Shown in pieces: positions 28,446 through 37,783 of a stretch of 64,000 nt of DNA. The stretch lies in NCBI RefSeq assembly GCF_000425165.1, contig NZ_KE384321.1, positions 68,235 through 132,234 on the forward strand. The letters run 5' to 3'. Source of the DNA: Photobacterium halotolerans DSM 18316. Lineage in GTDB: Bacteria > Pseudomonadota > Gammaproteobacteria > Enterobacterales > Vibrionaceae. The position numbers and the translations under genes were made by a program. Under the pieces are notes generated by a model. That model did not search any database, was not told the DNA's origin, and worked only from the letters and a program-made list of their open reading frames with translations. Within the stretch, counting starts at the first letter, position 1. Each line of letters starts with the position of its first letter.

Positions 28446-29117
28446 TCAGAACACTGAAAGCTGGCATCCTGCTGAGGCAGACAGCAATAACAGCACACCG
28501 GACAACTGCCAGACTTTGACCGGCTTCGCCAACACAATATGGCCCACCCAAATCACCTGAGCGGCAATCAGCAATAACAGTGCCGCACAAATCACCAGCA
28601 ACTGGCTTTCCACCTGTGCCTGCGGCACAGAGTAAAGCTGTCCTGAAAACAGCAAAACGCTCAGTATGGCACTCACCAGCCCTGCCGCCGGTAAAACCCG
28701 GTGAAAAGCCTGCAAACGCGTACGCGATTGGGTCAGCAGCAGGTGCGCCAGAGCGGCACCAAACATCACAACGGCAACCAGGCTTTGCGCTTTTTCAGCC
28801 CATGACAGCGAAGAGAGTGTCATCAGCCAGCTCAGCACTGCCATCGCGCACGACGCATACAACAGCTTCAACGGTCCCTGATCCCGCGTCTTACCGGTTT
28901 TTACCTGAAAAGTGAACCAGGCTAAACCCAGAAGAGGCAACAGTGCCACCGGCTGGTTGATGCATGCGATTAACCAGCCCAGCAGCAGCACAGGAAGCAT
29001 CTTATGGACCCGGCCTCGCTGGCCCGGACAGATCTCCCCTTTCGTTAAAACGAGAGTAAGAATCATCTGTGCTCCCAACAGAGCAGAGATCAGTAAAGTG
29101 GTATAGGTCATATTCAT
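28446..29117 (-). CDS. Unknown polytopic membrane protein
   Basis: A 223-residue hydrophobic protein with about six to seven predicted membrane helices and short polar loops (TKGEICPGQRGRVHK, KTGKTRDQG). No transporter signature, catalytic motif or known domain is recognised. Two near-adjacent ATGs (29117 and 29111) are possible starts. It is transcribed divergently from the GGDEF gene at 29323 with about 200 AT-rich bases between them. Confidence 0.65.
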   Translation of the reverse strand: MNMTYTTLLISALLGAQMILTLVLTKGEICPGQRGRVHKMLPVLLLGWLIACINQPVALLPLLGLAWFTFQVKTGKTRDQGPLKLLYASCAMAVLSWLMTLSSLSWAEKAQSLVAVVMFGAALAHLLLTQSRTRLQAFHRVLPAAGLVSAILSVLLFSGQLYSVPQAQVESQLLVICAALLLLIAAQVIWVGHIVLAKPVKVWQLSGVLLLLSASAGCQLSVF

Positions 29118-29322
29118 GAAAGGCTACAGAAGAAAGAGAAAAACGCCCGAAATTATATCAGAACAGTACTAAAAACATCCATTGCTCAAATTTTCCGACA
29201 ATTAACCTGGTTTCACATGCATTATATGAACCAAGATCACGGTTTTGAGGTTCGTCTTGTAGAATAATTGTTCGATTATAAAAATAAAGGGCGTTTACCG
29301 TCTGTTTTTTCTCACAAAACAG

Positions 29323-30555
29323 ATGTCAGATGAGCTGGAAGCAAAGATGATATCGACTTATAACCACTACCATAGGCTGTTGTGCCATGCGCTCAAGCTC
29401 TATATTCCGGATCTATGGAGTGCTAAAGCGCACACCCAGAGTTTCCAGAATACACGAAGCGGGTACCTGCGCAGCCGAATTTCTCTGCTCTGCATTGTAT
29501 GGGCAGTACTGATCATTGCATGGATACCTTTTGACTTTTTTTACCTCAATACCGGAGAAGATACCCGCATTGCCAGCGCCCGTTTACTTTTAGCCATATT
29601 TTTAACGGGCATTGCGAGAATCAATGAAACCCACACCACCTTGCATCAGTCACAATGGTGCATGACACTCATGGTTTTAGGTCTGAACCTCTTCTACGCC
29701 TACTGCATCTGGGTACTGGGCTTCCCCAAAGTGTACAGCGGTTTTGAATACGGCTACACATTGCTGCCTATTTTACATGTCGCCATTTTAACTATCCTGC
29801 CAATTACGCTGAAGGAAAGCCTGTGCCTGCTGGCATTCACCGCCGTCACAGAAATCGCGGTCGATTTACAGACAGGTGCCGTCCTGATGCCGGAAACGCT
29901 GGCCAATTACTGGCTGCAGAACGTACTGGCCATAGTCGTCATCTGGTCACAGTTATCCAAGCTTTACATGTTGATGCGTTTATACCGTCAGGCAACCCTG
30001 GATCCGTTAACCGGTATTTACAATCGGCGAATGTTACTGCAGCAAGCCCAGAAAGCCATGGAAAACTGTCAGGCCAAACGTCAGCCTTTTTCGCTGCTGC
30101 TGTTTGATATCGATCGTTTCAAGCGCATCAATGATATCTGGGGACATGGCGTTGGCGACAAAGTACTGCGCGGTTTTGCCGATCATCTGCAGCAGGCATC
30201 GCGGAAAACCGATCTGTTCGGACGCTATGGCGGCGAAGAATTTATTCTCTGCCTGCCCTGCTGCGATACCTTAACAGCGCAGAAAATTGCAGACCGGATG
30301 TTAGCCGATATCCGTGCACTGGAACTGCCCACTGATATAGAAGAAACACATGTGTCGATCACAGCCTGTATCGGCATTGCAACATTTACCGCAGGTGACA
30401 GCCTGATGACCATGATAGACCGTGCCGACCGGGCGTTATACGAGTGCAAAGATGCCGGGCGCGACTGTTATCGGTTTCACCCCTACGGCTATCATTACCG
30501 CGACAGGCGCAAGCCATTAGAATCCCTGGCCAGTGAAACCAGCAGCGAGGCTTAA
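29323..30555 (+). CDS. Membrane diguanylate cyclase (active GGEEF)
   Basis: A 410-residue protein. About six hydrophobic helices in residues 55-220 form an uncharacterised membrane sensor. The GGDEF domain (about 225-390) begins ATLDPLTGIYNRRML and carries an intact GGEEF at residues 303-307. An RxxD inhibitory site (R294-K-T-D297) lies five residues before it, so it should make c-di-GMP with product feedback. An in-frame ATG at 29347 preceded by GGAAG is a plausible alternative start. It contrasts with the degenerate GGDEF protein 3 kb upstream. Confidence 0.9.
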   Translation: MSDELEAKMISTYNHYHRLLCHALKLYIPDLWSAKAHTQSFQNTRSGYLRSRISLLCIVWAVLIIAWIPFDFFYLNTGEDTRIASARLLLAIFLTGIARINETHTTLHQSQWCMTLMVLGLNLFYAYCIWVLGFPKVYSGFEYGYTLLPILHVAILTILPITLKESLCLLAFTAVTEIAVDLQTGAVLMPETLANYWLQNVLAIVVIWSQLSKLYMLMRLYRQATLDPLTGIYNRRMLLQQAQKAMENCQAKRQPFSLLLFDIDRFKRINDIWGHGVGDKVLRGFADHLQQASRKTDLFGRYGGEEFILCLPCCDTLTAQKIADRMLADIRALELPTDIEETHVSITACIGIATFTAGDSLMTMIDRADRALYECKDAGRDCYRFHPYGYHYRDRRKPLESLASETSSEA

Positions 30556-30578
30556 TCCCGTCTGAGCCGAGTACAATG

Positions 30579-31799
30579 TTAAATAGCCACCGATACCGCC
30601 GGCTCGGTGGCCTGCTTTCTTCCCAGACGCCAGCACAAGGCATACAGAGCAAAATACAGCACACTGCCGCCCACCAGCACGCCGTACCAGTCCCAGTGCT
30701 GCCAGCAGGTGATCAGGTAAAAGCCACCCAGGCTGCCGCCGACATAATAATGCACCAGGTAAAGGGCGGTCGCCGTGGCTTTTCCTGTTTTCGCTTTCTG
30801 ACTCACCCAGGCATACGCCAGAGAGTGAGTGAAAAACGCACCGGAGCTGATTAACAGCAAACCGCTCAGCATAGCCGATACAGAGTCCAGCGCGGCGACC
30901 CACATCCCCAGCGCACTGATTGTCGTACCCAGTATCATGCCGCTCACCGGCTTATACCTGATGCTCCAGCTGCCACTGAGTTTGGCGGTCAGCGTCCCGC
31001 TCAGATAACACAGGAATATCAAAGACGCCCAGCTAACCGGCAAGGAATAAGGCGGTGAGACCAGCCTGAAACCCATCACAGAATACAGGTTCACAAACAA
31101 GGCAAAATTGATACCGCCAATCAGCATAGGGATCCACAATACCGGTTGCTGTAAATGCCGGAACACATGTTTTGTGTGATGCCTGAGCTGTCCGCGCTGA
31201 GGGGTGAAATGTTGCTGCTGCGGTAACAATCTGGCGACCACCAGAGCACCAACCAAACTAAAAAGGGCCATACCCAGTACAGCCCCCTGCCAGCCCCAGG
31301 CGTCAGACGCAAAACCGCCGAACAACCGCCCGGCAATACCACCCAGTGAGTTGGCACTGATATATCCGCCTACCGCCAGCGACAGGGCTTTAGGTGAAAA
31401 CTCCTCAGCCATATAGGCCACAGCAACCGCGGCAAACCCTGCCAGCGAGGCGCCCATCAGCGCCCGGGCAAGACTCAGCATCAGCAAGCTCTCAGTCAAT
31501 AGCATCAATACGCCCACCACAGGCAATAAAAACAGACTCAGCAGCATCACCCTGCGTCGGCCAATCATTTCGGAACTGACAGCCCAGGGCACCAGAGTCA
31601 GTGCCAGGGCCAGTGTACCGGCAGCCAGCAGCCAGTTAACTTTGGTGGCACTCACGGAAAAGGCCTCCGTCATCACAGGTAACAGCGGCTGGAAGAGATA
31701 CAAATTACAAAACACCAGAAATGAGCCAAGAGCCAGCGCAAAACTGGCCCGACGATAGGCAGAACTATGGATTTCTATCACAGACAGGCACCGGATCAT
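30579..31799 (-). CDS. MFS efflux transporter, YnfM-like
   Basis: A 406-residue major-facilitator protein with 12 predicted helices. It has the loop 2-3 motif SSEMIGRRRVMLLSL and the segment LARALMGASLAGFAAVAVAYMAEEFSP, which closely parallels E. coli YnfM. The start at 31799 is the first ATG; the frame opens from a TTG 8 codons earlier and no site has a clear ribosome sequence. The divergent LysR gene at 31894 parallels E. coli ynfL-ynfM, so that regulator probably controls this gene. Substrate unknown; drug or metabolite export is the usual role of the group. Confidence 0.85.
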   Translation of the reverse strand: MIRCLSVIEIHSSAYRRASFALALGSFLVFCNLYLFQPLLPVMTEAFSVSATKVNWLLAAGTLALALTLVPWAVSSEMIGRRRVMLLSLFLLPVVGVLMLLTESLLMLSLARALMGASLAGFAAVAVAYMAEEFSPKALSLAVGGYISANSLGGIAGRLFGGFASDAWGWQGAVLGMALFSLVGALVVARLLPQQQHFTPQRGQLRHHTKHVFRHLQQPVLWIPMLIGGINFALFVNLYSVMGFRLVSPPYSLPVSWASLIFLCYLSGTLTAKLSGSWSIRYKPVSGMILGTTISALGMWVAALDSVSAMLSGLLLISSGAFFTHSLAYAWVSQKAKTGKATATALYLVHYYVGGSLGGFYLITCWQHWDWYGVLVGGSVLYFALYALCWRLGRKQATEPAVSVAI

Positions 31800-31893
31800 G
31801 AAGAGTTGCTGAAACAGTAGCAATTTCCCTTTGATAGTGAAAATATATTAAAAATATCGACTCCATATCTTTTATTAATAGCCGGAGTAACCA

Positions 31894-32787
31894 ATGGACA
31901 TTCGCCAGCTCACGTATTTCATTGCCATTGCAGAGGCCGGCAGTTTCACTAAGGCCGCAGCAAAACTGCACATAGCCCAGCCCGCTTTAAGCATTGCGAT
32001 AAAGAAATTCGAACAACAGTTAGAGATGCCATTGTTTCACCGCAGCGATCGCCAGATAGTGCTGACTCACGAAGGTGAGGTACTGATTCAGCATGCCCGC
32101 TTAATTTTGCAGCAGGTGGATGATGCCAAGATCGCCATGGCGGAATTAAAGGGGCTACAAAAAGGCGAAGTCCGGCTGGGGGTGCCCAGTATGCTGGGTT
32201 CGTATTTTTTCCCCGAGATCCTGATGGGGTTTAAATCCCGCTACCCCAATCTCAAACTGACGCTGGTTGAAGCCGGTACCCAATCGATCCGCTTGATGCT
32301 GCTTAACGGAGAGCTGGATTTAGGCGTGATCCGCAGTGCCGATCTCCCCGACAGCCTTGAAGCCGAACCGTTACTCACGTCAGAAATGGTGGCTGTCGTC
32401 AGCCCGAACCACGAATTTGCCCGGCAGTCCTCGGTGTCGTTCGAACAGTTTTTCAGCCAGGAGCTGGTGATGTTCAAGCAAGGCTACTTTCATCGCGACT
32501 ATATTGACCATGTCTGTCAGGCACATCAGCTCAAACAGCACATCGCGTTTGAAACCAACCTGTTGCCCATGATCCTGAGTATTATCCGGCAGGAGTTTGC
32601 CATATCAGCCTTACTGGAAATGGTCACCCGCCACGAACCCGGCCTGGCAGCTGTGCCTTTCGAACAACCGGTACAGCTCAGTCTGGCTATCGCCTGGCGA
32701 AAAAATGGTTACTTATCGATGGCTGATCGGGCATTCATGGAATTTATCAAAGAGCATCAACGCCATCGCCGATTGCATTTAGCGTGA
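31894..32787 (+). CDS. LysR-family regulator, YnfL-like
   Basis: A 297-residue LysR protein. The DNA-binding head is DIRQLTYFIAIAEAGSFTKA...LHIAQPALSIAIKKFEQQL, followed by a linker helix and a type-2 periplasmic-binding-like effector domain. GGAGTAA precedes the ATG. The 94-base gap to the divergent MFS gene is the expected operator region. The effector is unknown. Confidence 0.88.
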   Translation: MDIRQLTYFIAIAEAGSFTKAAAKLHIAQPALSIAIKKFEQQLEMPLFHRSDRQIVLTHEGEVLIQHARLILQQVDDAKIAMAELKGLQKGEVRLGVPSMLGSYFFPEILMGFKSRYPNLKLTLVEAGTQSIRLMLLNGELDLGVIRSADLPDSLEAEPLLTSEMVAVVSPNHEFARQSSVSFEQFFSQELVMFKQGYFHRDYIDHVCQAHQLKQHIAFETNLLPMILSIIRQEFAISALLEMVTRHEPGLAAVPFEQPVQLSLAIAWRKNGYLSMADRAFMEFIKEHQRHRRLHLA

Positions 32788-33067
32788 TCCGGCATTTCAG
32801 GGTGGGTGTATGAAAAGTTGCAAATTCGCAATGTGATCCAGCTCACGTGAAAATTTCCAATAGATGATGTTTGTGTTTCATTTTCTTTTACAATGGATGT
32901 TTGCTTGGGAGCCTGATCGCGCCGGAATGTCAAAAGCCAGACCGGATTTCTGTCTGCCAGATCCTTGAAGGACTGCAGAATTTCGATCAGAGTCACATGG
33001 CCATTGAAAAATTATGGTCTTTCCAGGCACGTCGACCGTATCACTGACTAGCATGGATGATTCACGA

Positions 33068-34258
33068 ATGTTTGAAAAAATCGTTGCCGCACCAGCTGAC
33101 CCTATCCTGGGACTGACTGAAGAATTCAAAAATGACACTCGCGCTGAGAAAATCAATCTGGGCGTTGGCATCTACAAAGATGAATCGGGCAATACCCCGG
33201 TTCTGGCGACAGTGAAAAAAGCTGAAGCTATCCTGCTGGAAAAAGAAACCACCAAATCTTATCTGAGTATTCCCGGAACAGCAGAATACGGTCTGGCTGT
33301 TCAGGAACTGCTGTTCGGCAAAGATGCCGCCATTATTACTGACAAACGTGCCCAAACGGCTCAAGCGCCGGGTGGCACAGGTGCACTGCGCGTAGCAGCT
33401 GAGTTCATTAAACGCCAGCTGGGCGATGTGACCGTGTGGATCAGCAACCCAACCTGGGCAAACCACTTCGGTGTCTTTGGCGCTGCAGGTCTGCAAACAG
33501 AACAATATGCTTACTACAATGCCGACACCAAGAGCATGGATTTCGATGCTTTACTGAGCTCTCTGGCTCATGCTAAAGCAGGGGATGTGGTATTGCTGCA
33601 CGGTTGCTGCCATAACCCGACCGGTATCGACCCGGATGCCGATCAATGGCTGGCATTAGCAAAATTCTGTGCAGAGAAAAACCTGCTGCCAATGTTCGAT
33701 TTTGCTTATCAGGGCTTTGCCAAAGGCGTTGAAGAAGATGCAACGGGTCTGCGTATTTTTACTGAACACAACAGTGAACTGCTGATCGCCAGCTCTTTCT
33801 CCAAGAACTTTGGCCTGTACAACGAGCGTGTCGGCGCCTTCACTCTGGTGGCGAAGACCGCTGAAGTAGCCAGCACGTCATTCAGCCAGGTTAAAAGCAT
33901 TGCCCGTGTGATCTACTCTAACCCACCGGCTCATGGCGCAGCCATTGTGACTGAAATTCTGAACAATGCCGAGCTGCGTGCAGAGTGGGAGCAGGAAGTC
34001 GCAGACATGCGTGACCGCATTCAGGAAATGCGTACTCTGTTTGTGCAGACACTGAAAGATTTGGGTGTTGACGCTGACTTCAGCTTTATTGAGCGCCAGA
34101 ACGGCATGTTCTCATTCTCTGGCTTGAATAAAGATCAGGTGACACGCCTGAAAGAAGAGTTTGCTATTTATATCGTAGGCTCTGGTCGTATCAGCGTGGC
34201 GGGTATGACCAAAGATAACATGCAGCCTCTGTGTAATGGCATTGCCGCTGTCCTGTAA
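33068..34258 (+). CDS. aspC: Aspartate aminotransferase AspC
   Basis: A 396-residue class-I PLP aminotransferase, the same length as E. coli AspC and closely similar throughout: [15 protein letters not shown] start, [27 protein letters not shown], and the PLP-lysine motif [15 protein letters not shown]. The start at 33068 matches the conserved family N terminus; the open frame extends 18 codons upstream. It interconverts aspartate/2-oxoglutarate and oxaloacetate/glutamate. In E. coli aspC ends the mukFEB-ldtD-ycbK-ycbL block; here it faces the same genes with three unrelated genes between. Confidence 0.95.
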   Translation: MFEKIVAAPADPILGLTEEFKNDTRAEKINLGVGIYKDESGNTPVLATVKKAEAILLEKETTKSYLSIPGTAEYGLAVQELLFGKDAAIITDKRAQTAQAPGGTGALRVAAEFIKRQLGDVTVWISNPTWANHFGVFGAAGLQTEQYAYYNADTKSMDFDALLSSLAHAKAGDVVLLHGCCHNPTGIDPDADQWLALAKFCAEKNLLPMFDFAYQGFAKGVEEDATGLRIFTEHNSELLIASSFSKNFGLYNERVGAFTLVAKTAEVASTSFSQVKSIARVIYSNPPAHGAAIVTEILNNAELRAEWEQEVADMRDRIQEMRTLFVQTLKDLGVDADFSFIERQNGMFSFSGLNKDQVTRLKEEFAIYIVGSGRISVAGMTKDNMQPLCNGIAAVL

Positions 34259-34282
34259 CTTTCAGGCTCAGTAACCGGCACA

Positions 34283-34316
34283 GAAAGGGGCGCTCACAGG
34301 GCGCCCCTTTCTTTTG
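34283..34316 (+). terminator. Strong terminator after aspC
   Basis: GAAAGGGGCGC (34283-34293) pairs perfectly with GCGCCCCTTTC (34301-34311) around TCACAGG, followed by TTTT. Confidence 0.9.
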
Positions 34317-34407
34317 GCTGTCTTTTGACTTTCTGTCTGATGCCTTACTGCATTTTGCTGACTTTGTTATTTACTGTGCTTTCGGTGCGCTGTCTGCCTG
34401 CTTCAAA

Positions 34408-34713
34408 TCAACCGGATTTATCCAGCGGTAACACATTACAAAACAGCTCACGTTCATACTGTCGTTCCAGCTGATCGCGCCACGACTTCTTGGAAATATG
34501 AACCAGATAAAAGTTTTCCCGTGATGTATCTGTTACGAATGCCATATCAAACTGCATCAACTCGTAATGAATATCATGCACAAATCCCAGCGAGAAACTT
34601 TGCCGGCCAGTCAGCTGATTAATGTCCTCCCGGGTTAAACACACACCCTGTTCGTCCTCAGCAAAACGGTTACGTAACCATTCGGAAAACTCTCGAGCAC
34701 TGATCATTGTCAT
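34408..34713 (-). CDS. Unknown small cytosolic protein
   Basis: A 101-residue acidic/amphipathic protein without signal peptide or membrane helix. Notable segments are SAREFSEWLRNRFAEDEQG and QSFSLGFVHDIHYELMQFDMAFV. No family is recognised. The ATG at 34707 is an alternative start two codons in. It stands alone between aspC and the winged-helix-like gene, on the opposite strand to aspC. Confidence 0.6.
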   Translation of the reverse strand: MTMISAREFSEWLRNRFAEDEQGVCLTREDINQLTGRQSFSLGFVHDIHYELMQFDMAFVTDTSRENFYLVHISKKSWRDQLERQYERELFCNVLPLDKSG

Positions 34714-34902
34714 ATTACCTCGTCTGTGAGTGCCTACATCCGTGAATAATCCGATCCTCTTAAATAGGTATAGCAGAATAAGACTAGTTCGTCAGACCGA
34801 AACGAAATTACGCAATAAAATCAGCCATGAATGGTCAACTGTGAGAAATGATGATAGCGGGGATAAAGAGAGATAAATGATTGAAAAAGGCAAGAAAGGT
34901 AA

Positions 34903-34928
34903 CCCGCCCCTGACAATTCAGGAACGGG
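34903..34928 (-). terminator. Probable terminator of the winged-helix-like gene
   Basis: CCCGCCCCTGA (34903-34913) folds with TCAGGAACGGG (34918-34928) with two G-T pairs and a 4-base loop. The T tract on the minus strand is modest. Confidence 0.45.
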
Positions 34929-34937
34929 GAAGGACAA

Positions 34938-35330
34938 TTATAGCGTTTTATATACGACTTTATTGCCAGCAAGCTGAATGCGCTCAACAAGCCCTTCTTC
35001 AACCAGTTTTTTCAGGGCGCCCGTTGCCCAGGAAGCGGCTTTGCTGTCTTCCTGGCCGGCTTCAAGGCCGATACTTTTCGGGTTAATGCCTTCTGCATTG
35101 TTTGCCACTATGCCCAGCACCTGCTGTTGCTTGGGTGTCAGCGAGACAGTAACCGCGACTTTACCCGCTGGTGCTTCTGTTTTTTTCACATCAACCTGAG
35201 GCTTTGCTGCCGCTACCGGGGCTGCCTGCTTCACCGCTGCATTGGTGACAGGTTTTTGCGTCACTGCCGTGGCCGCTTTGATGCGTTTTTGCAGTTTAAG
35301 CTGTACTTTACGTTTGTGAGAGATTCTCAT
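34938..35330 (-). CDS. Basic-tailed winged-helix-like protein, possibly DNA or RNA binding
   Basis: A 130-residue protein. The N terminus is strongly basic (RISHKRKVQLKLQKRIKAA), followed by an Ala/Pro/Lys linker (about 20-60) like those of histone-like or ribosome-associated proteins. The C-terminal part (about 62-130) reads as a winged helix: LTPKQQQVLGIVANNAEGINPKSIG, then WATGALKKLVEEGLVERI and a final beta wing NKVVYKTL. AGGAAG precedes the ATG. No named family is recognised. Nucleic-acid binding is inferred from the layout. Confidence 0.65.
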   Translation of the reverse strand: MRISHKRKVQLKLQKRIKAATAVTQKPVTNAAVKQAAPVAAAKPQVDVKKTEAPAGKVAVTVSLTPKQQQVLGIVANNAEGINPKSIGLEAGQEDSKAASWATGALKKLVEEGLVERIQLAGNKVVYKTL

Positions 35331-35684
35331 TAACTTCCTACTCCGTTGTACTACTTTCAGTCGCCAGTTTGGATGCCCAGCGGGAAAAAAGTAGCGCGAG
35401 TTATATCAAGGATGTCAGAGGAATGCCAGCAAACGGCTATTTTAAGCACAATAAAAGCCATATTTTGCGTATTTTAAGCGACAAGATCTCATTTTTATCT
35501 TTTTCAAGTTCATGCACTTAATAGAATAAATACCGGCTTTCATGCAAACTGGCCCTTACGCTTTGCATAAACAGTCGCCAATGATTTGACACCCATATTG
35601 CTAACCGCAACCCGTGAGTAACATCCTTGGACAATTTGCCATACTTGATAAAGATGACATCTTCATGCTCGCTCTGGAGTTATT
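35331..35684. other. Intergenic region between divergent genes
   Basis: 354 AT-rich bases with no supported gene. A TTGACA at 35586-35591 may be a -35 for the DUF2982 gene. No inverted repeat or known operator stood out. Confidence 0.4.
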
Positions 35685-36350
35685 TTGAATAGCGTATATA
35701 TTCAGTCACCGCATCCCAAACCCGGTGCTTATCTGATCTGGCTCAGCCTGCTGGCGATACTCGTGCTGGGGCTGACGGTCTTTACCTTTCCCGACATTAA
35801 CGGCGTCGCCGTCGCGCTGCTACTGCTCGCCATGACGACCTTGTTACTGATAGGGGTGAAACTCAACCGGCAGTCACCGATTACTTTCACCCTCACTTTC
35901 ATGCACCTTCAATACCACAGCCCGCACGGCGGATGGCTGACCCGATGGCAGAATATCGCGGATATAGGACGTGCGTCGGTCAGCACTCAGGGCTGGCACA
36001 AACCCCTGCCCTGGATTGGCATCAGACTCAAACATTACGATGAATTTCTGGACAGCATCTGCCCCCGCATTGCCAGCCAGATCCTCATGGAACAGCGCGG
36101 CCTGATGATCATGGCCTACAAGCGCGCAGACAATCCGCCTCACGAAATAGAAGACATGTTATTTGATGACAAACACTATGTGGGGGACAACGGAAAAATC
36201 AATAAGGGGTTGCTCGCTATGCTGGCGAACCGTATGCGCTACAACAGAGAGCTGATGGGGTATGATTTTTTTATTTCAGAAGATTTGCTCGACAGGCCAG
36301 CCGATGACTTTATCGGTCTGGCTCGTCGTTTTCTGGCACAGGCCAGATAG
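35685..36350 (+). CDS. DUF2982 membrane protein
   Basis: A 221-residue protein with two N-terminal membrane helices (about 14-35 and 40-58) and a soluble C-terminal part rich in Arg and Asp (ANRMRYNRELMGYDFFISEDLLDRPADDFI). It matches the DUF2982 layout known from Vibrionaceae; the function is unknown. The start is a TTG at 35685, supported by GGAG 5 bases upstream and the absence of a nearby ATG before the first helix. The gene ends 5 bases from the convergent ycbL. Confidence 0.75.
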   Translation: MNSVYIQSPHPKPGAYLIWLSLLAILVLGLTVFTFPDINGVAVALLLLAMTTLLLIGVKLNRQSPITFTLTFMHLQYHSPHGGWLTRWQNIADIGRASVSTQGWHKPLPWIGIRLKHYDEFLDSICPRIASQILMEQRGLMIMAYKRADNPPHEIEDMLFDDKHYVGDNGKINKGLLAMLANRMRYNRELMGYDFFISEDLLDRPADDFIGLARRFLAQAR

Positions 36351-36355
36351 GCCGA

Positions 36356-37009
36356 TTACCAGAGCGGCATAGCATCAGCAACGTGCGGGTTACTGGCTCG
36401 CTCCTGACCAAAAGTCGACATTGGACCGTGGCCGGGAATAAAGCGTGTATCGTTGCCCAGCGGCCATAGCTTGGTTTTGATCGACGCAATCAATGTACCA
36501 TGGTCACCACGCGGGAAATCGGTTCTGCCGATACTGCCGTTAAACAGCACATCACCCACAGCAGCCAGTCTGGCTTCTTCACTGTGCAGGACAACATGCC
36601 CAGGTGTATGGCCCGGCGTATGGTACACAGCCAGACTCTGCTCACCAAAGCGAATGCAGTCTCCCTCGTCAAGCCAGCGGTCAGGCTGAAACGAGGTCAC
36701 GGGTGGAAAACCAAACATCTGGCACTGTTGCTGCAGCGAATCCAGCCAGAATGCGTCATCTTTGTGCGGTCCCCATACCGGCACCTCAAGCTGGGACGAT
36801 AAAGGTGCAGTGCCGCCGACATGATCCAGGTGACCATGCGTCAGAACAATTTTCACCACCCTGATGCCTAATGATGCAATACGGGCCGTGATACGTTCAA
36901 TATCCCCACCGGGATCGACAACCACACCTTCCAGCGTTTTATCACACCACAGAATTGAGCAATTCTGCTGAAACGGAGTCACTGGCACGATTTCAAACTG
37001 CAGACTCAT
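36356..37009 (-). CDS. ycbL: YcbL-type metallo-beta-lactamase-fold hydrolase
   Basis: A 217-residue glyoxalase-II-like hydrolase. The dinuclear metal site is intact: THGHLDHVGG, HTPGHTPGH, GDVLF with its bridging Asp, and the final PGHGP. It is close to E. coli YcbL, a type-II glyoxalase that hydrolyses S-lactoylglutathione-type thioesters. It lies in the conserved order aspC-ycbL-ycbK-ldtD. Confidence 0.92.
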   Translation of the reverse strand: MSLQFEIVPVTPFQQNCSILWCDKTLEGVVVDPGGDIERITARIASLGIRVVKIVLTHGHLDHVGGTAPLSSQLEVPVWGPHKDDAFWLDSLQQQCQMFGFPPVTSFQPDRWLDEGDCIRFGEQSLAVYHTPGHTPGHVVLHSEEARLAAVGDVLFNGSIGRTDFPRGDHGTLIASIKTKLWPLGNDTRFIPGHGPMSTFGQERASNPHVADAMPLW

Positions 37010-37075
37010 ACACTTGTCCTAACTGTTGCAAAACCGCGCTAGCATACCACACCCCTGCTGCTCTGCGTACTGCGC

Positions 37076-37627
37076 TTACCAGCGACGCACAGGACCTGTG
37101 TCAATGTGCACAAATCCGCTGCGGGGATAATAACCCACGCCACCCAACTTCAGGTCCAGTGCTGCACTGCGGACACGAGACAAAGAAATACCTTCCAGAT
37201 TAAAATCAATGGCCTGACCTGTCATATGGTAGCTTTTCTTTGCCACTCCTTTGGTGGAGCCGCGCAGCATTTGATTGGTTTTGGGAGAACGGTAGCCCGA
37301 TATGATGCGTACCTGACCTTTATGGCTCAGTTCTTCACGGATCTGGGAAATCGCATCGAACAGGCGTCGGTCCATTGGCGCCACTTCATTCTGACGAAAG
37401 TCGCGGCAAATATGGTTCATGCGCTTTAACTCTTTATCCAGATAGAACTTCCCGTCAAAGTAACGTGTTTCCAACTCTTCTTTGGTATGAATGTTACACA
37501 GGTACAGCTCTCGGGCACTCTTCGCGGTATATGGACTCGCAATCGCCATTTTTGGCAACATAAAGGCGCCTAATGTCAGTCCGCTCGCGATCAGGAGCTG
37601 ACGACGCTTATTATCTACTTCTGACAT
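37076..37627 (-). CDS. ycbK: YcbK (DUF882) Tat-exported peptidase-like protein
   Basis: A 183-residue protein whose start at 37627 gives a Tat signal (NKRRQLLIASGLTLGAFM). The mature part is the DUF882/peptidase-M15-like fold with ISGYRSPKTNQML, the zinc-site-like SYHMTGQAIDF and GFVHIDTG. These motifs are those of D,D- or L,D-carboxypeptidase-like enzymes. It acts in the periplasm on peptidoglycan by inference, in keeping with the adjacent L,D-transpeptidase. Confidence 0.9.
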   Translation of the reverse strand: MSEVDNKRRQLLIASGLTLGAFMLPKMAIASPYTAKSARELYLCNIHTKEELETRYFDGKFYLDKELKRMNHICRDFRQNEVAPMDRRLFDAISQIREELSHKGQVRIISGYRSPKTNQMLRGSTKGVAKKSYHMTGQAIDFNLEGISLSRVRSAALDLKLGGVGYYPRSGFVHIDTGPVRRW

Positions 37628-37783
37628 CCTGAAAAACTCAACTGTAAAACACAAAAAAACAAGCGCAAAAGCCTGTAAACGACTGCACGATAGCCGTGTG
37701 TTTTCGATGAGTCAACGCAAAAATGTCAAAAAACAGACATCAAAAAAGCCATCAAATTGACTAGTTATTGACGTATAAGGATT

